Shown: in pieces, positions 32,521 through 41,271 of the stretch | Layout: the number at the start of each line of letters is the position of its first letter | Numbering within the stretch: the first letter of the stretch is position 1 | DNA from: an uncultured Desulfobacterales bacterium | Lineage (GTDB): Bacteria > Desulfobacterota > Desulfobacteria > Desulfobacterales > UBA11574 | NCBI GenBank assembly: GCA_937998305.1 | Contig: CALLDL010000043.1 | Span: 1 to 47,640 of the forward strand | Length of the DNA stretch: 47,640 nucleotides | Direction of reading: 5' to 3' | Program-made: the position numbers and the translations under genes | The notes under the pieces: generated by a model | Seen by the model: the letters and a program-made list of their open reading frames with translations, nothing else | What the model was told of the DNA's origin: nothing | Databases searched by the model: none

Positions 32521-33897
32521 TTATCTATAATTTCCTTTGCTTTTCCTCCTTCTTTCTTTTTCTAGTCTATACCATTCTCTTAATTTTATTAATCCATCTT
32601 GTCCGAGTACATCGTCACGATCAAAATAAAAAATGATTACATTACCCAGATAATTAATCAAACCCTCCCAACGTTCAAAATAAATATAAGAAAGCCGCCG
32701 AAAATAAGATCTAAAAAAGCTTTCTAATAATTCTAACCTGTTCCCCTTCCATTCTCTTTTATTTTTATATAAAAATTTTATGACGCCTACAGCTGAAATC
32801 ATATCCCTCATCCCGATATGAGTCTCTTTTATTATCTCAAAAAATGGATCAACATATTTAATTTCATTCTTTTTGAAATAGTCTTCAAATGTGTACATCT
32901 CTTCACGATCACACATCTGGCCTCCCATATTCACATCTTGTTCATGGAAAGTAACATGAAACAATTCGTGGTTTTGTTTCCGGGCTGTACCTATCCCTAT
33001 CTCTTCGGCTATAAACAGCAAATAATCTTCCAAGGATATAACTTCTTCCCCCGAATTAAAAAACCTTTCTAAAACTGGCATAAGTTTTCTCCCTGAACGT
33101 TGCCTTTTTATTGCCAGATCTCTTAACAACGGAGAAATCCTTTTTCGCAACCTAAACAGTCCTGGATCATCAAGCTGCAAAATCTTTGATATTCTATGTG
33201 GACTGATTGCACAATTAACAATTAAATATGGTAGCGCTTTTTTCCCATCATTTCCGTATTCAGCTTCTTCAAAATTACCCTTTCCATCAGGGAGACTATA
33301 TAATGGTTGATATGCCAAGAAATCAATAAACCCTTCACTGTAAGGGCCTAATTTTTCAAATGATGTTAAAGCGTTATTTTTTTCTGTCTTACCTCCTACA
33401 CCAGTAAATTTTATTGAATTCTTATTATAGGGTTTAGAAACCGGATCATGAAATAAACCGGATGATTTGAATGTTAATAATCTTCTATCAGGTAGAGGAA
33501 TATAACATTGACGTAGATTCGCAACCGAAAACTGCGCCTTGTCATAATGTCTATCCGTCATCGCAACAACAATTTTACCCCCTCTCGTCAATATTTCATT
33601 TGCCATCTTAGGCTTACCACAGAGAAAAATTCCTTTGTTTTCTATGATATAATCAGCAAGAGTCTTATCCCCTTTTATCTTTTCTGCAGCTAACTTTTTA
33701 TTGCAAATTTCCATCTTTCCTGTTTTCTCCTCAGGCAATACCTGCATAAACACTGGTCTTAATACTCGATCATTTAACAACGCCTGTTTAACTAACTTAA
33801 TCGCTTCTGAATCAGAATCGAATAATTTCACAATCTCCGGATATTTATCCAATCCTTCCTCTTGCAAATACTTATTCCATACCATTTCTTTAATCAT
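32521..33897 (-). CDS. Uncharacterised AT-rich protein, 458 aa
   Basis: The start chosen is the ATG at 33895-33897, which has GCGGAG upstream. The frame is open 28 codons further. There is no signal peptide or membrane segment, and I do not recognise a family. Visible blocks are GGKIVVAMTDRHY, LLTFKSSGLFHDP, FTGVGGKTEKNNALTSFEKLG and HEQDVNMGGQMCDREEMYTFEDY. The last could be read as a kinase-like H..D.N....D loop, but that is speculation. The gene is visibly more AT-rich than fhs, dapF-like or the patatin genes, consistent with transfer. It stands alone between repeat copies R3 and R4. Confidence 0.75.
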   Translation of the reverse strand: MIKEMVWNKYLQEEGLDKYPEIVKLFDSDSEAIKLVKQALLNDRVLRPVFMQVLPEEKTGKMEICNKKLAAEKIKGDKTLADYIIENKGIFLCGKPKMANEILTRGGKIVVAMTDRHYDKAQFSVANLRQCYIPLPDRRLLTFKSSGLFHDPVSKPYNKNSIKFTGVGGKTEKNNALTSFEKLGPYSEGFIDFLAYQPLYSLPDGKGNFEEAEYGNDGKKALPYLIVNCAISPHRISKILQLDDPGLFRLRKRISPLLRDLAIKRQRSGRKLMPVLERFFNSGEEVISLEDYLLFIAEEIGIGTARKQNHELFHVTFHEQDVNMGGQMCDREEMYTFEDYFKKNEIKYVDPFFEIIKETHIGMRDMISAVGVIKFLYKNKREWKGNRLELLESFFRSYFRRLSYIYFERWEGLINYLGNVIIFYFDRDDVLGQDGLIKLREWYRLEKERRRKSKGNYR

Positions 33898-34059
33898 GCT
33901 TTTTGTTTCTCCGCATTCATTTTTTCTGAATTTTCGAATATATTGGCTATTTGTACCAACTGTCATTTGTCCGTTATCCAAAATTTATATTGCAAGCTGC
34001 AATAACTCAACCCAACGTCAATTAGTTCCAATTCAATATATCGCATAATGTCCATAAAA

Positions 34060-34290
34060 AATCAAAAAGGCAAACCCAGTAAAATGGATTTGCCCGTGTT
34101 GATATATGATATCACAACTATTCTACGATCTCAAAAACCAGTCAGATATAACAGAAATCGCCGCAACCATCGTTTGGTGATATGGTATTGAGTTATCACA
34201 AAGAAATCAGGCCACTGATAGTTTTATTTTATTGCAGATATCACAGGTTCGGCCGATATTTGAATATATTGGAGATACCCCAAGATTTGA
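34060..34290. repeat. Dispersed TGATA/TATCA repeat, copy R4 (fullest copy)
   Basis: It has GGCAAACCC-x8-GGATTTGCC, then TGATATCACAAC, the hairpin GTGATA-x11-TATCAC (34177-34199), CTGATAG, and TTATTGCAGATATCACAGG (34229 on), ending in ATATTGGAGATACC. It lies in the 33898-34491 gap; I see no gene there. Confidence 0.65.
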
Positions 34291-34491
34291 AAGAGACCCG
34301 ATTCGTGTGCTTTCCAATACGTATCACAACTCGCTTTTTCTCTCCTTTTTGGTTATATTACAAATTGTTAATTTAAATTATTTATCGCCGCAACACATTA
34401 CACCAAAGTTTAATAGTTTTAACAGGAAATAAAAGTAAGGCTCGGTTCGAAATCATTGCCACAAGAACTACTGTGCCGCCCCAAAGGGCGA

Positions 34492-35772
34492 TCAGGAAGC
34501 CTCGGGTCTCTTGGACCTGCGAAAGTAAAAGGAAAGAAAAAGGCAGATGACAATCACAAGCAGACAGACCACGAAAGCGTTTTTGAAACCGGACAATGGA
34601 TAGAGATCACCGACCCGGCCGGCCCGGTCGAGGATGGCGCCCGTCAGAACCTGAAGAAGTGCGACGCCGAAAAACGGTGCCGGGTTGAGCATCCCGGAGG
34701 TCAAACCCATTATTTCAACGGGTGTGGTTTCCCGGACGATTCCCCACAATACACTGAGAAAACCGCCTGCGACAATGCCCATCACCAGCAGCAACAGGGA
34801 AAGACCGACGATTCCTAACGCTTTGAAGAAGAAAATGATGCCTACCCATGTCAGGGTATATACCGTCAGGATAGCGATCAGGGTATTTCCCTTGTGGTAA
34901 GAAAACCGGTCGGGCAGCCAACCAAAAAGGGGTGCGCCAATGATGACGCCTACGGGGATCAGCATGTTTAGCTTACTGGCAAGAATGTGTTCAATTCCGA
35001 GGGCCGTCATCAAAAACGGTGTTGCCCAGAGACCCTGAAGCGTTATCAGGGTACCATAAATACCGAAAAAGATCATCGAAATAATCCAGAACCGCCCGGA
35101 TGCGAGAACCTGTGCGGTTTTTGCTCTTGAACCCGGATTGCTCCCAGAGGCTGAGGCAGGATTCACCTGAACCGGTTCGGATGGACGTGTGTAATCCCGG
35201 GTGAGCAACAGCGTTACAAATGATAGCCCCAGCGTTATCCCGCCGATCAGGAAAAATGTTTTCCGCCATCCCCAAGCAGCAGTCGTCCAGGCAAGGGGCG
35301 TGGTGGCAATCACAGCCCCAAAATTACCCATGGACATAAGCAGGCCGATCATGGTGGCAAATTCATTCTTTCTGAACCACAGGGAAATAGCCTTGACCGC
35401 CGGTACATACACGCCGCCCACGCCGAGTCCGATAAGCGCCCGTCCTACCGAAGCCCAGCCGATGTTCGGCGCCATACCGAAAAGAAAACAACCTGCTGCA
35501 GCCACCATGGACCAGTAGCCGATAACTCGCCGGGGTCCGAGTCGGTCCGAGAGGTATCCAACAAGCGGCTGCTCAAAGGCATAAATATAAAAATACATAG
35601 ACGACATGAAGCCCAGCGCCGTTGCGTTTGTGTGAAAGGCTTCTAAAAGGTCCGAAACAATAACCGATGTGGACACCCGATGGAAATAGACTAAAAAGTA
35701 CACCAGACAGATAACAGAAAAAACCACCCAGCGATGGGGATTGCGGTATGGATTGGGGATGTGGTTGTTCAT
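34492..35772 (-). CDS. MFS transporter, 426 aa
   Basis: Twelve membrane helices are predicted, with the MFS signatures GYLSDRLGPRRVIGYW (loop 2-3) and FGWLPDRFSYHKGN (the mirrored loop 8-9), and ALIGLGVGGVYVPAVKAISLWF. The overall layout resembles sugar-phosphate or organic-anion permeases (GlpT/NarK-like), but the substrate cannot be assigned. GC content is higher than in the preceding orphan gene. There is no partner gene nearby. Confidence 0.88.
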   Translation of the reverse strand: MNNHIPNPYRNPHRWVVFSVICLVYFLVYFHRVSTSVIVSDLLEAFHTNATALGFMSSMYFYIYAFEQPLVGYLSDRLGPRRVIGYWSMVAAAGCFLFGMAPNIGWASVGRALIGLGVGGVYVPAVKAISLWFRKNEFATMIGLLMSMGNFGAVIATTPLAWTTAAWGWRKTFFLIGGITLGLSFVTLLLTRDYTRPSEPVQVNPASASGSNPGSRAKTAQVLASGRFWIISMIFFGIYGTLITLQGLWATPFLMTALGIEHILASKLNMLIPVGVIIGAPLFGWLPDRFSYHKGNTLIAILTVYTLTWVGIIFFFKALGIVGLSLLLLVMGIVAGGFLSVLWGIVRETTPVEIMGLTSGMLNPAPFFGVALLQVLTGAILDRAGRVGDLYPLSGFKNAFVVCLLVIVICLFLSFYFRRSKRPEAS

Positions 35773-35926
35773 TTAATATTCTTTAGGCTAATTAACCTTC
35801 CCACAACAATTTGCGGAGTATAGGCTAAATTGCATCGAAGCTATCCCTCCTTTGCTCTATGAGCTACGGCACGATTCGCCTTTCCTCTCACACCTGCATC
35901 ATGCATGAGGATATTATGGCGGAAGC

Positions 35927-35959
35927 GAAAAAGCCCTGCAAGCACATATATGGCAGGGC
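35927..35959 (-). terminator. Rho-independent terminator (minus strand)
   Basis: GCCCTGC/GCAGGGC arms (35933-35939 with 35953-35959) are followed on the minus strand by five T. It lies about 300 bp past the dapF-like stop. The 35773-36261 gap otherwise holds a short repeat copy and no gene. Confidence 0.65.
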
Positions 35960-36149
35960 ATTTGTTGTCAATGAAATAAACGATAACCCCCCTGGTTGAC
36001 ATGTCTTTATAAAACCATTTTTACCATATGAACCAGATTACCATCTGGTATATGCAAATAACTATCTGGATAATAATCACGGTTTCATCACTTTTTTTAA
36101 ACTTACACCCTATCGGCAGTATGGTTCCGCCTTTGAGCCTACAAACTTT

Positions 36150-36207
36150 TGATATATTGAGATGATCTCACTCCACCTCTATTAAAAAGTATGTCGGAAG
36201 TACCTGA
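36150..36207. repeat. Short member of the dispersed repeat (TGATATATTGAG type)
   Basis: TGATATATTGAGATGATCTC followed by ACTCCACCTCTAT and a TATGTCGGAAGTA tail parallels 40036-40090 closely. Confidence 0.55.
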
Positions 36208-36261
36208 AATCTTAGCGTCGCGGATCAAGCGCGTTGTCAAACGTCGCCTGCATCCATCTTT

Positions 36262-37107
36262 TTAGAAGCTATTCTTGAACATTTCGTCTGTCATTACACC
36301 GTCACAGATTTTTTTAACTGGGCCGGTCATGGTGGCGAAGAAGCCATCGCTGAACTGAACTTGAAGGCTGCCGCCCGGCATATGGACCGTGATATCCGAA
36401 TCGCAGAGATCAAGTCTGTGAGCAACAGCTGCAGCAGCCGTGCTGCTACTGCCGGAAGCAAGCGTGTAGCCTGCACCGCGTTCCCAAATTTCGATCTGGA
36501 TATTGTTGTGATCCATGACTCTCATGAACTGAACATTTGTGCGATTCGGGAAACGAGGATCTACCTCAATCTTTGGGCCATAGCGACAGGCTTGGTCTGG
36601 TGTTGGATCGTCCGAAAGGATAACACAGTGAGGATTGCCGACGGTCGCTGCGCAGAACCTCAGGACATGACCGTCGATCTCGAGTTCCTCGTTCAACACG
36701 TCTCGTTCTGCACCCTCAATCGGTATATCCGTGCTGTTGAAGCGGACTTCTCCCATTTCCACCTTCACGCTCTTCCCGTCAGCACCGACCTCACATAAAA
36801 CTGCGCCACCTAATGTCTCAACAGTAAAGGGCTGGTCACTGACAAGGTTTTCATCCCACAAAAACCTCGCAAATATACGCAGGCCATTCCCACTTTTCTC
36901 CGCTTCACCTCCGTCAGGATTAAAAATCCTCAGACCGAAATCGCATGACTGGCTCTCCAGAGGGCCAAGCAGAATGCCGTCGGAGCCTACGCCGTAATTT
37001 CTGTGACAGACCAAACGGATGACGTCTGGATCGGATTCGCTCTGGAATTCTGCCGGACTGATAACGATATAATCGTTGCCCAACGCATGGTATTTCGAGT
37101 ATCTCAT
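36262..37107 (-). CDS. Diaminopimelate epimerase-like protein lacking both catalytic Cys
   Basis: 281 aa, full DapF length and fold: YSKYHALGNDYIVI, HRNYGVGSDGILLG, FNPDGGEAEKSGNGLR. In DapF the next residue is the first catalytic Cys (GNG.RC), but here it reads GNGLRIFARFL. The second catalytic Cys (ACGTG) is replaced in WERGAGYTLASGSSSTAAAA by Ser. Without the Cys pair the two-base epimerase mechanism cannot work as known. It may be an isomerase with other acid/base residues, as in PhzF, or a binding protein. No lysine-pathway genes adjoin. Confidence 0.85.
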   Translation of the reverse strand: MRYSKYHALGNDYIVISPAEFQSESDPDVIRLVCHRNYGVGSDGILLGPLESQSCDFGLRIFNPDGGEAEKSGNGLRIFARFLWDENLVSDQPFTVETLGGAVLCEVGADGKSVKVEMGEVRFNSTDIPIEGAERDVLNEELEIDGHVLRFCAATVGNPHCVILSDDPTPDQACRYGPKIEVDPRFPNRTNVQFMRVMDHNNIQIEIWERGAGYTLASGSSSTAAAAVAHRLDLCDSDITVHMPGGSLQVQFSDGFFATMTGPVKKICDGVMTDEMFKNSF

Positions 37108-37173
37108 CTTGGTTTCTAATTATTAAATTATTGGAAATAATTCTCGCACATTCGACATTAAAAGGGAATTACA

Positions 37174-37320
37174 GATATATTGAGACTATAGCACGAAAAT
37201 GGATCTTTTAAAAACGTGTGATTTCTTTTGGGTATCACATTAATTCGGAGGGATGATAGTCGCACTTCATTGCAGATATCGCAGATTTAGCTGATCGCTA
37301 TATGTTGGAGTAATCACATG
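37174..37320. repeat. Dispersed TGATA/TATCA repeat, copy R5
   Basis: It starts GATATATTGAGACT and has the hairpin GTGAT-x11-ATCAC (37218-37238), then ATTGCAGATATCGCAGATTT (37269 on), ending TATGTTGGAGTAATCAC. It shares its head with R7 and its tail with R6. A further AATATATTGTGTAG-like tail follows near 37350, and I see no gene in the rest of 37321-37700. Confidence 0.65.
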
Positions 37321-37712
37321 TTTCATACCAGACGCCATCACCCCAATATATTGTGTAGTTGTTTTTATAAGAAAAGCGTGAATTAACAATGATAATCTAC
37401 GCTCATTACTTGATTGGTCTGAGTGGATACTGATAATCGAAGTACAATTTTTTCAAGCTTTGATCCCAATTGCTCTATATTTATTAAGTATAGGCAGAAG
37501 AAAAAAGCGCCTGGTTATGATTGACACAAGAGTCCATCCATGCGACATATTTAAATCAAATTCCTATTGTTTATTTGTCTGGAGTTTGATTAGGAGGGTG
37601 GGACGTTCTTCTTTAATGAAATTTGTCCGTTCCACTTGTTGGGCTCACGTTCTGTTTCCACGATCCCTTTTGGTCAATTCGCTCTGAGTGATTCAGAAAA
37701 GGAGTTAAGGTT

Positions 37713-38927
37713 ATGATATCAAGGGCAAACAAAGCCATGCTATCTTGTGTGAGTTGTTTGGTCGCCATCGGCCTCATCGTGACAATCGCAGGTTGTGCCA
37801 GTGTGCCGAAGCGACATCCGGTACCACCGAGCCTTACTACAAAAGTTGGTATCCCCGGCATTTCAGAGGCCCGACTCTGGGGCGACGAGTGGCCGAAGTT
37901 TTCAAAGGAAAGGCTCGAGACATTCACAGATGCTGATTATCGCCAATATTTATCCGCGATCTACAACAAGCCTCACAATTACCTTGCAATCTCCGGCGGC
38001 GGCCCCAACGGGGCCTTCGGAGCTGGACTACTTTTGGGGTGGACTGCAACCGGCACACGGCCCGAGTTCACCATGGTGACTGGGATCAGCACCGGTGCTC
38101 TAACGGCACCGTTTGCGTTCCTCGGTCCTGACTATGATGATGAGTTAAAAACTGTCTACACCACCACCTCTACCAAGGACATCGCTGAAAAGCGAAACAT
38201 CATCAGCGCTCTTTTGAGCGACTCGATGGCCGACACGAAGCCCCTGAAGGCATTGATTGCCAAGTATATCAATGCCAACGTGATAGATGCCATTGCTCGA
38301 GAATACAAAAGAGGACGACGCTTGTGGATTGGTACCGTAAACCTCGATGCCGGCCGGTCTGTTATCTGGAACATCGGGGCCATCGCTGTCAGCAATCATC
38401 CACATAAGATGGAATTGATACATGATATACTCCGAGCCTCGGCCTCAATACCTGTTGCGTTTCCACCAGTGGTGATCTCGGTGGAAATCGAAGGTAAACG
38501 CTACGACGAGATGCATGTGGATGGCGGTACGGGGTCTCAGGTATTCGTCTACCCTGCAGCGGTGGACTGGAGACATTTTAAACAGAAGCTAAAGGTGCAG
38601 GGTGATCCCAAGATTTATGTGATTAGGAACTCCTTCCTGGAGGCCGATTACAATGGTATAAAACGCAAGGTGTTTCCCATTGCGACCCGCACCATAGATT
38701 CACTCATCAGGACACAGGGCATAGGGGATCTCTACCAAATCTTCTCTCTGTGCGAGCGAGATGGAAATGACTTTAACCTGGCTTACATCCCGTCGGATTT
38801 CACGGAGGAGCCGACCGAAGCCTTCGACCCGGTGTACATGGGAAAGCTCTTCGAGCTCGGCTACCAGATGGCCCGTGAGGGTTATCCGTGGAAAAAATAT
38901 CCGCCGGGTTTCGCCATCAAGCCTTGA
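37713..38927 (+). CDS. Patatin-like phospholipase lipoprotein
   Basis: 404 aa. The lipobox LIVTIAGC predicts lipidation at about residue 28, so it is anchored in the envelope. The patatin fold shows the oxyanion loop SGGGPNGAFGAG, the nucleophile elbow MVTGISTGAL (G-x-S-x-G) and the catalytic Asp in MHVDGGTGS. It should hydrolyse acyl esters of membrane lipids. AAAAGGAG precedes the ATG. A second patatin-like lipoprotein lies at 41272-42735 on the opposite strand. Confidence 0.9.
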   Translation: MISRANKAMLSCVSCLVAIGLIVTIAGCASVPKRHPVPPSLTTKVGIPGISEARLWGDEWPKFSKERLETFTDADYRQYLSAIYNKPHNYLAISGGGPNGAFGAGLLLGWTATGTRPEFTMVTGISTGALTAPFAFLGPDYDDELKTVYTTTSTKDIAEKRNIISALLSDSMADTKPLKALIAKYINANVIDAIAREYKRGRRLWIGTVNLDAGRSVIWNIGAIAVSNHPHKMELIHDILRASASIPVAFPPVVISVEIEGKRYDEMHVDGGTGSQVFVYPAAVDWRHFKQKLKVQGDPKIYVIRNSFLEADYNGIKRKVFPIATRTIDSLIRTQGIGDLYQIFSLCERDGNDFNLAYIPSDFTEEPTEAFDPVYMGKLFELGYQMAREGYPWKKYPPGFAIKP

Positions 38928-38939
38928 GCTCGCAGACAG

Positions 38940-39077
38940 TTAAACACCATTGCTTCTAATGAGATTACCGACCGGATTTTGCGACTGCTTGGATAGGTCT
39001 TCCTGTGCCCAACTTGCCACGGCTGTCAGAATCGCCAAGAACAATAATGCAACTATTATTTGTATTGCACGAAACAT
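38940..39077 (-). pseudogene. N-terminal stub of an outer-membrane transporter-like paralogue
   Basis: CAGGAGAG and ATG give a 45-residue product: signal peptide AIQIIVALLFLAILTAVASW and then AQEDLSKQSQNPVGNLIRS before a stop. The last part parallels ...EMAKASQNPLGTIISAPF in the intact gene at 40152, so this is the start of a duplicated copy. The good ribosome-binding site means a short secreted peptide could still be made. Confidence 0.6.
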
Positions 39078-39120
39078 AAAACTCTCCTGACGATAAAAAG
39101 CCGGACATACGGTTTGACAG

Positions 39121-39804
39121 CTATTGGCGACCCGAGCGTTTGTCAAAACGCGCCCGCATGCTTTGGGCATATGTATTAAAAATGTCGATAGCGTGCCCCC
39201 ATTTAGACGCACTTTTTCCAATTTTATACTTTTTTCCTGATTTGGAGTCGATCACCGCCCCTAAGACTTCATTGGTTTGGGAATCGACAACTTCGCCCTC
39301 AATAGAGACGCTCCCCATTCCAATGTGGGAACCGGTGGCAGCTTTTTTGACGGCGCTTAAGGCCAGACCCACCGGAATAAAAGTTGTCACCGTACCGGCA
39401 ACGGAGCTGCTGGGAACCAGATCTGTTACGGCTAATCTTATCCGCAACACACCGGGACCGGGCGTATCCGTGAACTCGAAAACGCCCGAAAGATTCATAA
39501 CTACAGCTTTCTGAAAGGCGTCACCCAATTTAGCCAGCTCTTTGGCCTCAAAACCCTTATAGTCGGCATCTTTGGATATAAAAAACACCACATCGTCAAG
39601 AATAATTTTGTTGTAAGTGTTAATGTCCACTTTTTCATTTACATAGAGCCAGTTGACGGCTTTCATAGGATCAGCGGCCTTAAGTATAGAGTAGTCCTGG
39701 AGAAATCCGGCCTTGGGCATTTCTTTCTCTGCGGCCCATCCCGCACCTGTTACTAAACAAAATCCGATCATCATTGCCAAAATGGTCAAAATGCTTTTTT
39801 TCAT
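39121..39804 (-). CDS. DUF3313-family exported protein
   Basis: 227 aa with a signal peptide (MMIGFCLVTGAGWA). The mature part GFLQDYSILK, INTYNKIILDDVVFF, GVLRIRLAVTDLVP and SVSIEGEVVDSQTNEVLGAV is the standard DUF3313 pattern. These are envelope proteins of unknown function, often beside lipid-transport or outer-membrane genes. GAGGAG precedes the ATG. Its neighbours are patatins and a beta-barrel protein. Confidence 0.82.
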   Translation of the reverse strand: MKKSILTILAMMIGFCLVTGAGWAAEKEMPKAGFLQDYSILKAADPMKAVNWLYVNEKVDINTYNKIILDDVVFFISKDADYKGFEAKELAKLGDAFQKAVVMNLSGVFEFTDTPGPGVLRIRLAVTDLVPSSSVAGTVTTFIPVGLALSAVKKAATGSHIGMGSVSIEGEVVDSQTNEVLGAVIDSKSGKKYKIGKSASKWGHAIDIFNTYAQSMRARFDKRSGRQ

Positions 39805-39933
39805 GATTTATCTCCTCTATTATGAAAGTTAATTACTCAAGTTTTGACACCTTTAACATAGGTGCCAAAACTTAATCCATCACCTTTTCTTTTCAGGCGC
39901 TATTATTGTTTGCAAAATCTTTCCTCATACAGA

Positions 39934-40036
39934 TTAATTAAGCACTTCTTCCAGAGGTGTCCCTTGCACAGAGGACAGCGGCGTCATGCCCAGAAGTGCG
40001 GCGATTGTCGGCGCAACATCCACCGGATGAACGGGT
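39934..40036 (-). pseudogene. C-terminal remnant of an alkaline-phosphatase-superfamily enzyme
   Basis: The frame reads HPVDVAPTIAALLGMTP and then VQGTPLEEVLN before its stop, the typical C-terminal end of type I phosphodiesterases and alkaline phosphatases. Its upstream side stops precisely where the TGATACATTGAG repeat begins. The catalytic part is absent. Confidence 0.6.
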
Positions 40037-40140
40037 GATACATTGAGATTATCTCACTCCAACTCTATCCAGAAATACGTTGGAGATAGTACAGGTTACA
40101 CACCAACCCTCTAATCACCAAAGATATAATGTGTAGCTGT
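40036..40140. repeat. Short member of the dispersed repeat (TGATACATTGAG type)
   Basis: TGATACATTGAGATTATCTC, ACTCCAACTCTAT and ACGTTGGAGATAGTA parallel 36150-36207. The tail TAATCACCAAAGATATAATG and TGTAGCTGTTT parallels the end of R5 (near 37340-37370). Confidence 0.55.
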
Positions 40141-40151
40141 TTAAATCGGTG

Positions 40152-41030
40152 CTATTTTTCCGCTGGCTTTCCCTTGGGGAAAAGAAATTTCACCGTGAAT
40201 TGAAGATTCCAGTCTGACGCGAATGTGGGCTTCTCTGCGTTCCAGTAGGCCGCCAGTTTGAAATCCACGGGCAACTTGCCGAACTTGATAAGTCGGCCCA
40301 CTCCACCACCGAAGGGTACTGTCCATTTGTTTCCACTACTGGCTTCCCAGTTTGCGGTGATAGTTGGTGTCGAGCTGAGGTACCAACCATTGTCAAGATT
40401 GTAGTTGATGAAATACTGAAACAAGAATTTGTTTACATCTGCCGCATCGCTGTCACCAGCAAAGGACCAGACGTTCTGTGCAAGAACACCGACGACCCAC
40501 TTGCCCGGCATGGTTAATGCCACAGCTGAAGCACCGGCGGACCACTTGTCACTTTCGTATCGGTCCTCAGTAGCGGTCGGTAAGATCAGCGCTGGCCCAA
40601 CACCCCAGATCCACTTTACAGGTTTGGCCGGACCGAAGAACCCCTGATAAGTCATGTCTCCGAGACCAAAAGCGCTTCCCTGGGCAAGTTCGATGATTCC
40701 AACATAACCACCACCATCAATTTCCGTACCCGGCGGAATCGGGACATCCTGTCCTTCCGAGTAAATGACTGGCAGGATGAAACGGTTGATCAGGTTCCAG
40801 TCCCCAAGGTTGACGGGATAAACCGGTTTCATATTGAGTACATATGCCGAGGCATCCGAAGGGCCGATCCCGAAGTTGAAGTTATTCTCAAAAGGGGCAC
40901 TGATGATAGTGCCCAATGGGTTCTGGGATGCCTTGGCCATTTCCTGGTCATCGGCAAAAGCCGGAGCAACGCAACGGGCCAAGAGAAGCAGAGTGATGGT
41001 TGTATAACGCAAAAAATATTTGTATGTCAT
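40152..41030 (-). CDS. Neuromedin-U-like outer-membrane beta-barrel protein
   Basis: 292 aa with a signal peptide (RYTTITLLLLARCVAPAFA). The mature protein has alternating beta-strand segments such as LINRFILPVIYSEG, GLGDMTYQGFFGPAKPVKWI, WGVGPALILPTATEDRYESD and WYLSSTPTITANWEASSGN, the pattern annotated as neuromedin U or transporter in bacteria. Function is unknown, probably lipid or hydrophobic-compound passage. Two broken paralogues lie at 38940 and 42812. Confidence 0.8.
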   Translation of the reverse strand: MTYKYFLRYTTITLLLLARCVAPAFADDQEMAKASQNPLGTIISAPFENNFNFGIGPSDASAYVLNMKPVYPVNLGDWNLINRFILPVIYSEGQDVPIPPGTEIDGGGYVGIIELAQGSAFGLGDMTYQGFFGPAKPVKWIWGVGPALILPTATEDRYESDKWSAGASAVALTMPGKWVVGVLAQNVWSFAGDSDAADVNKFLFQYFINYNLDNGWYLSSTPTITANWEASSGNKWTVPFGGGVGRLIKFGKLPVDFKLAAYWNAEKPTFASDWNLQFTVKFLFPKGKPAEK

Positions 41031-41271
41031 AAGAATATACTTCCAGAAAAAACCTTTTACCGGATTTTAAAAAAGGAGGCAAGTCTAATTTTGCCCCCGA
41101 TCATTTTTAAGATGTGACTCCCTATTTATAGGTTTCATCTTAAGGCGGGGTTCATCCAAACCCCTATTTATTATGTTAATAAGTAATAATGTTTTCTTTA
41201 CAAATTCTAAACAACTCTCATATTCCAACCTTTCAGGATTTCCTGGCAAAGTTTTTCATTTTTTTCGTTCT

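Noticed and set aside
36262-37107. Sec in the dapF-like gene at the missing Cys positions
   Set aside because: The codons are ordinary Ile and Ser codons, with no TGA involved.
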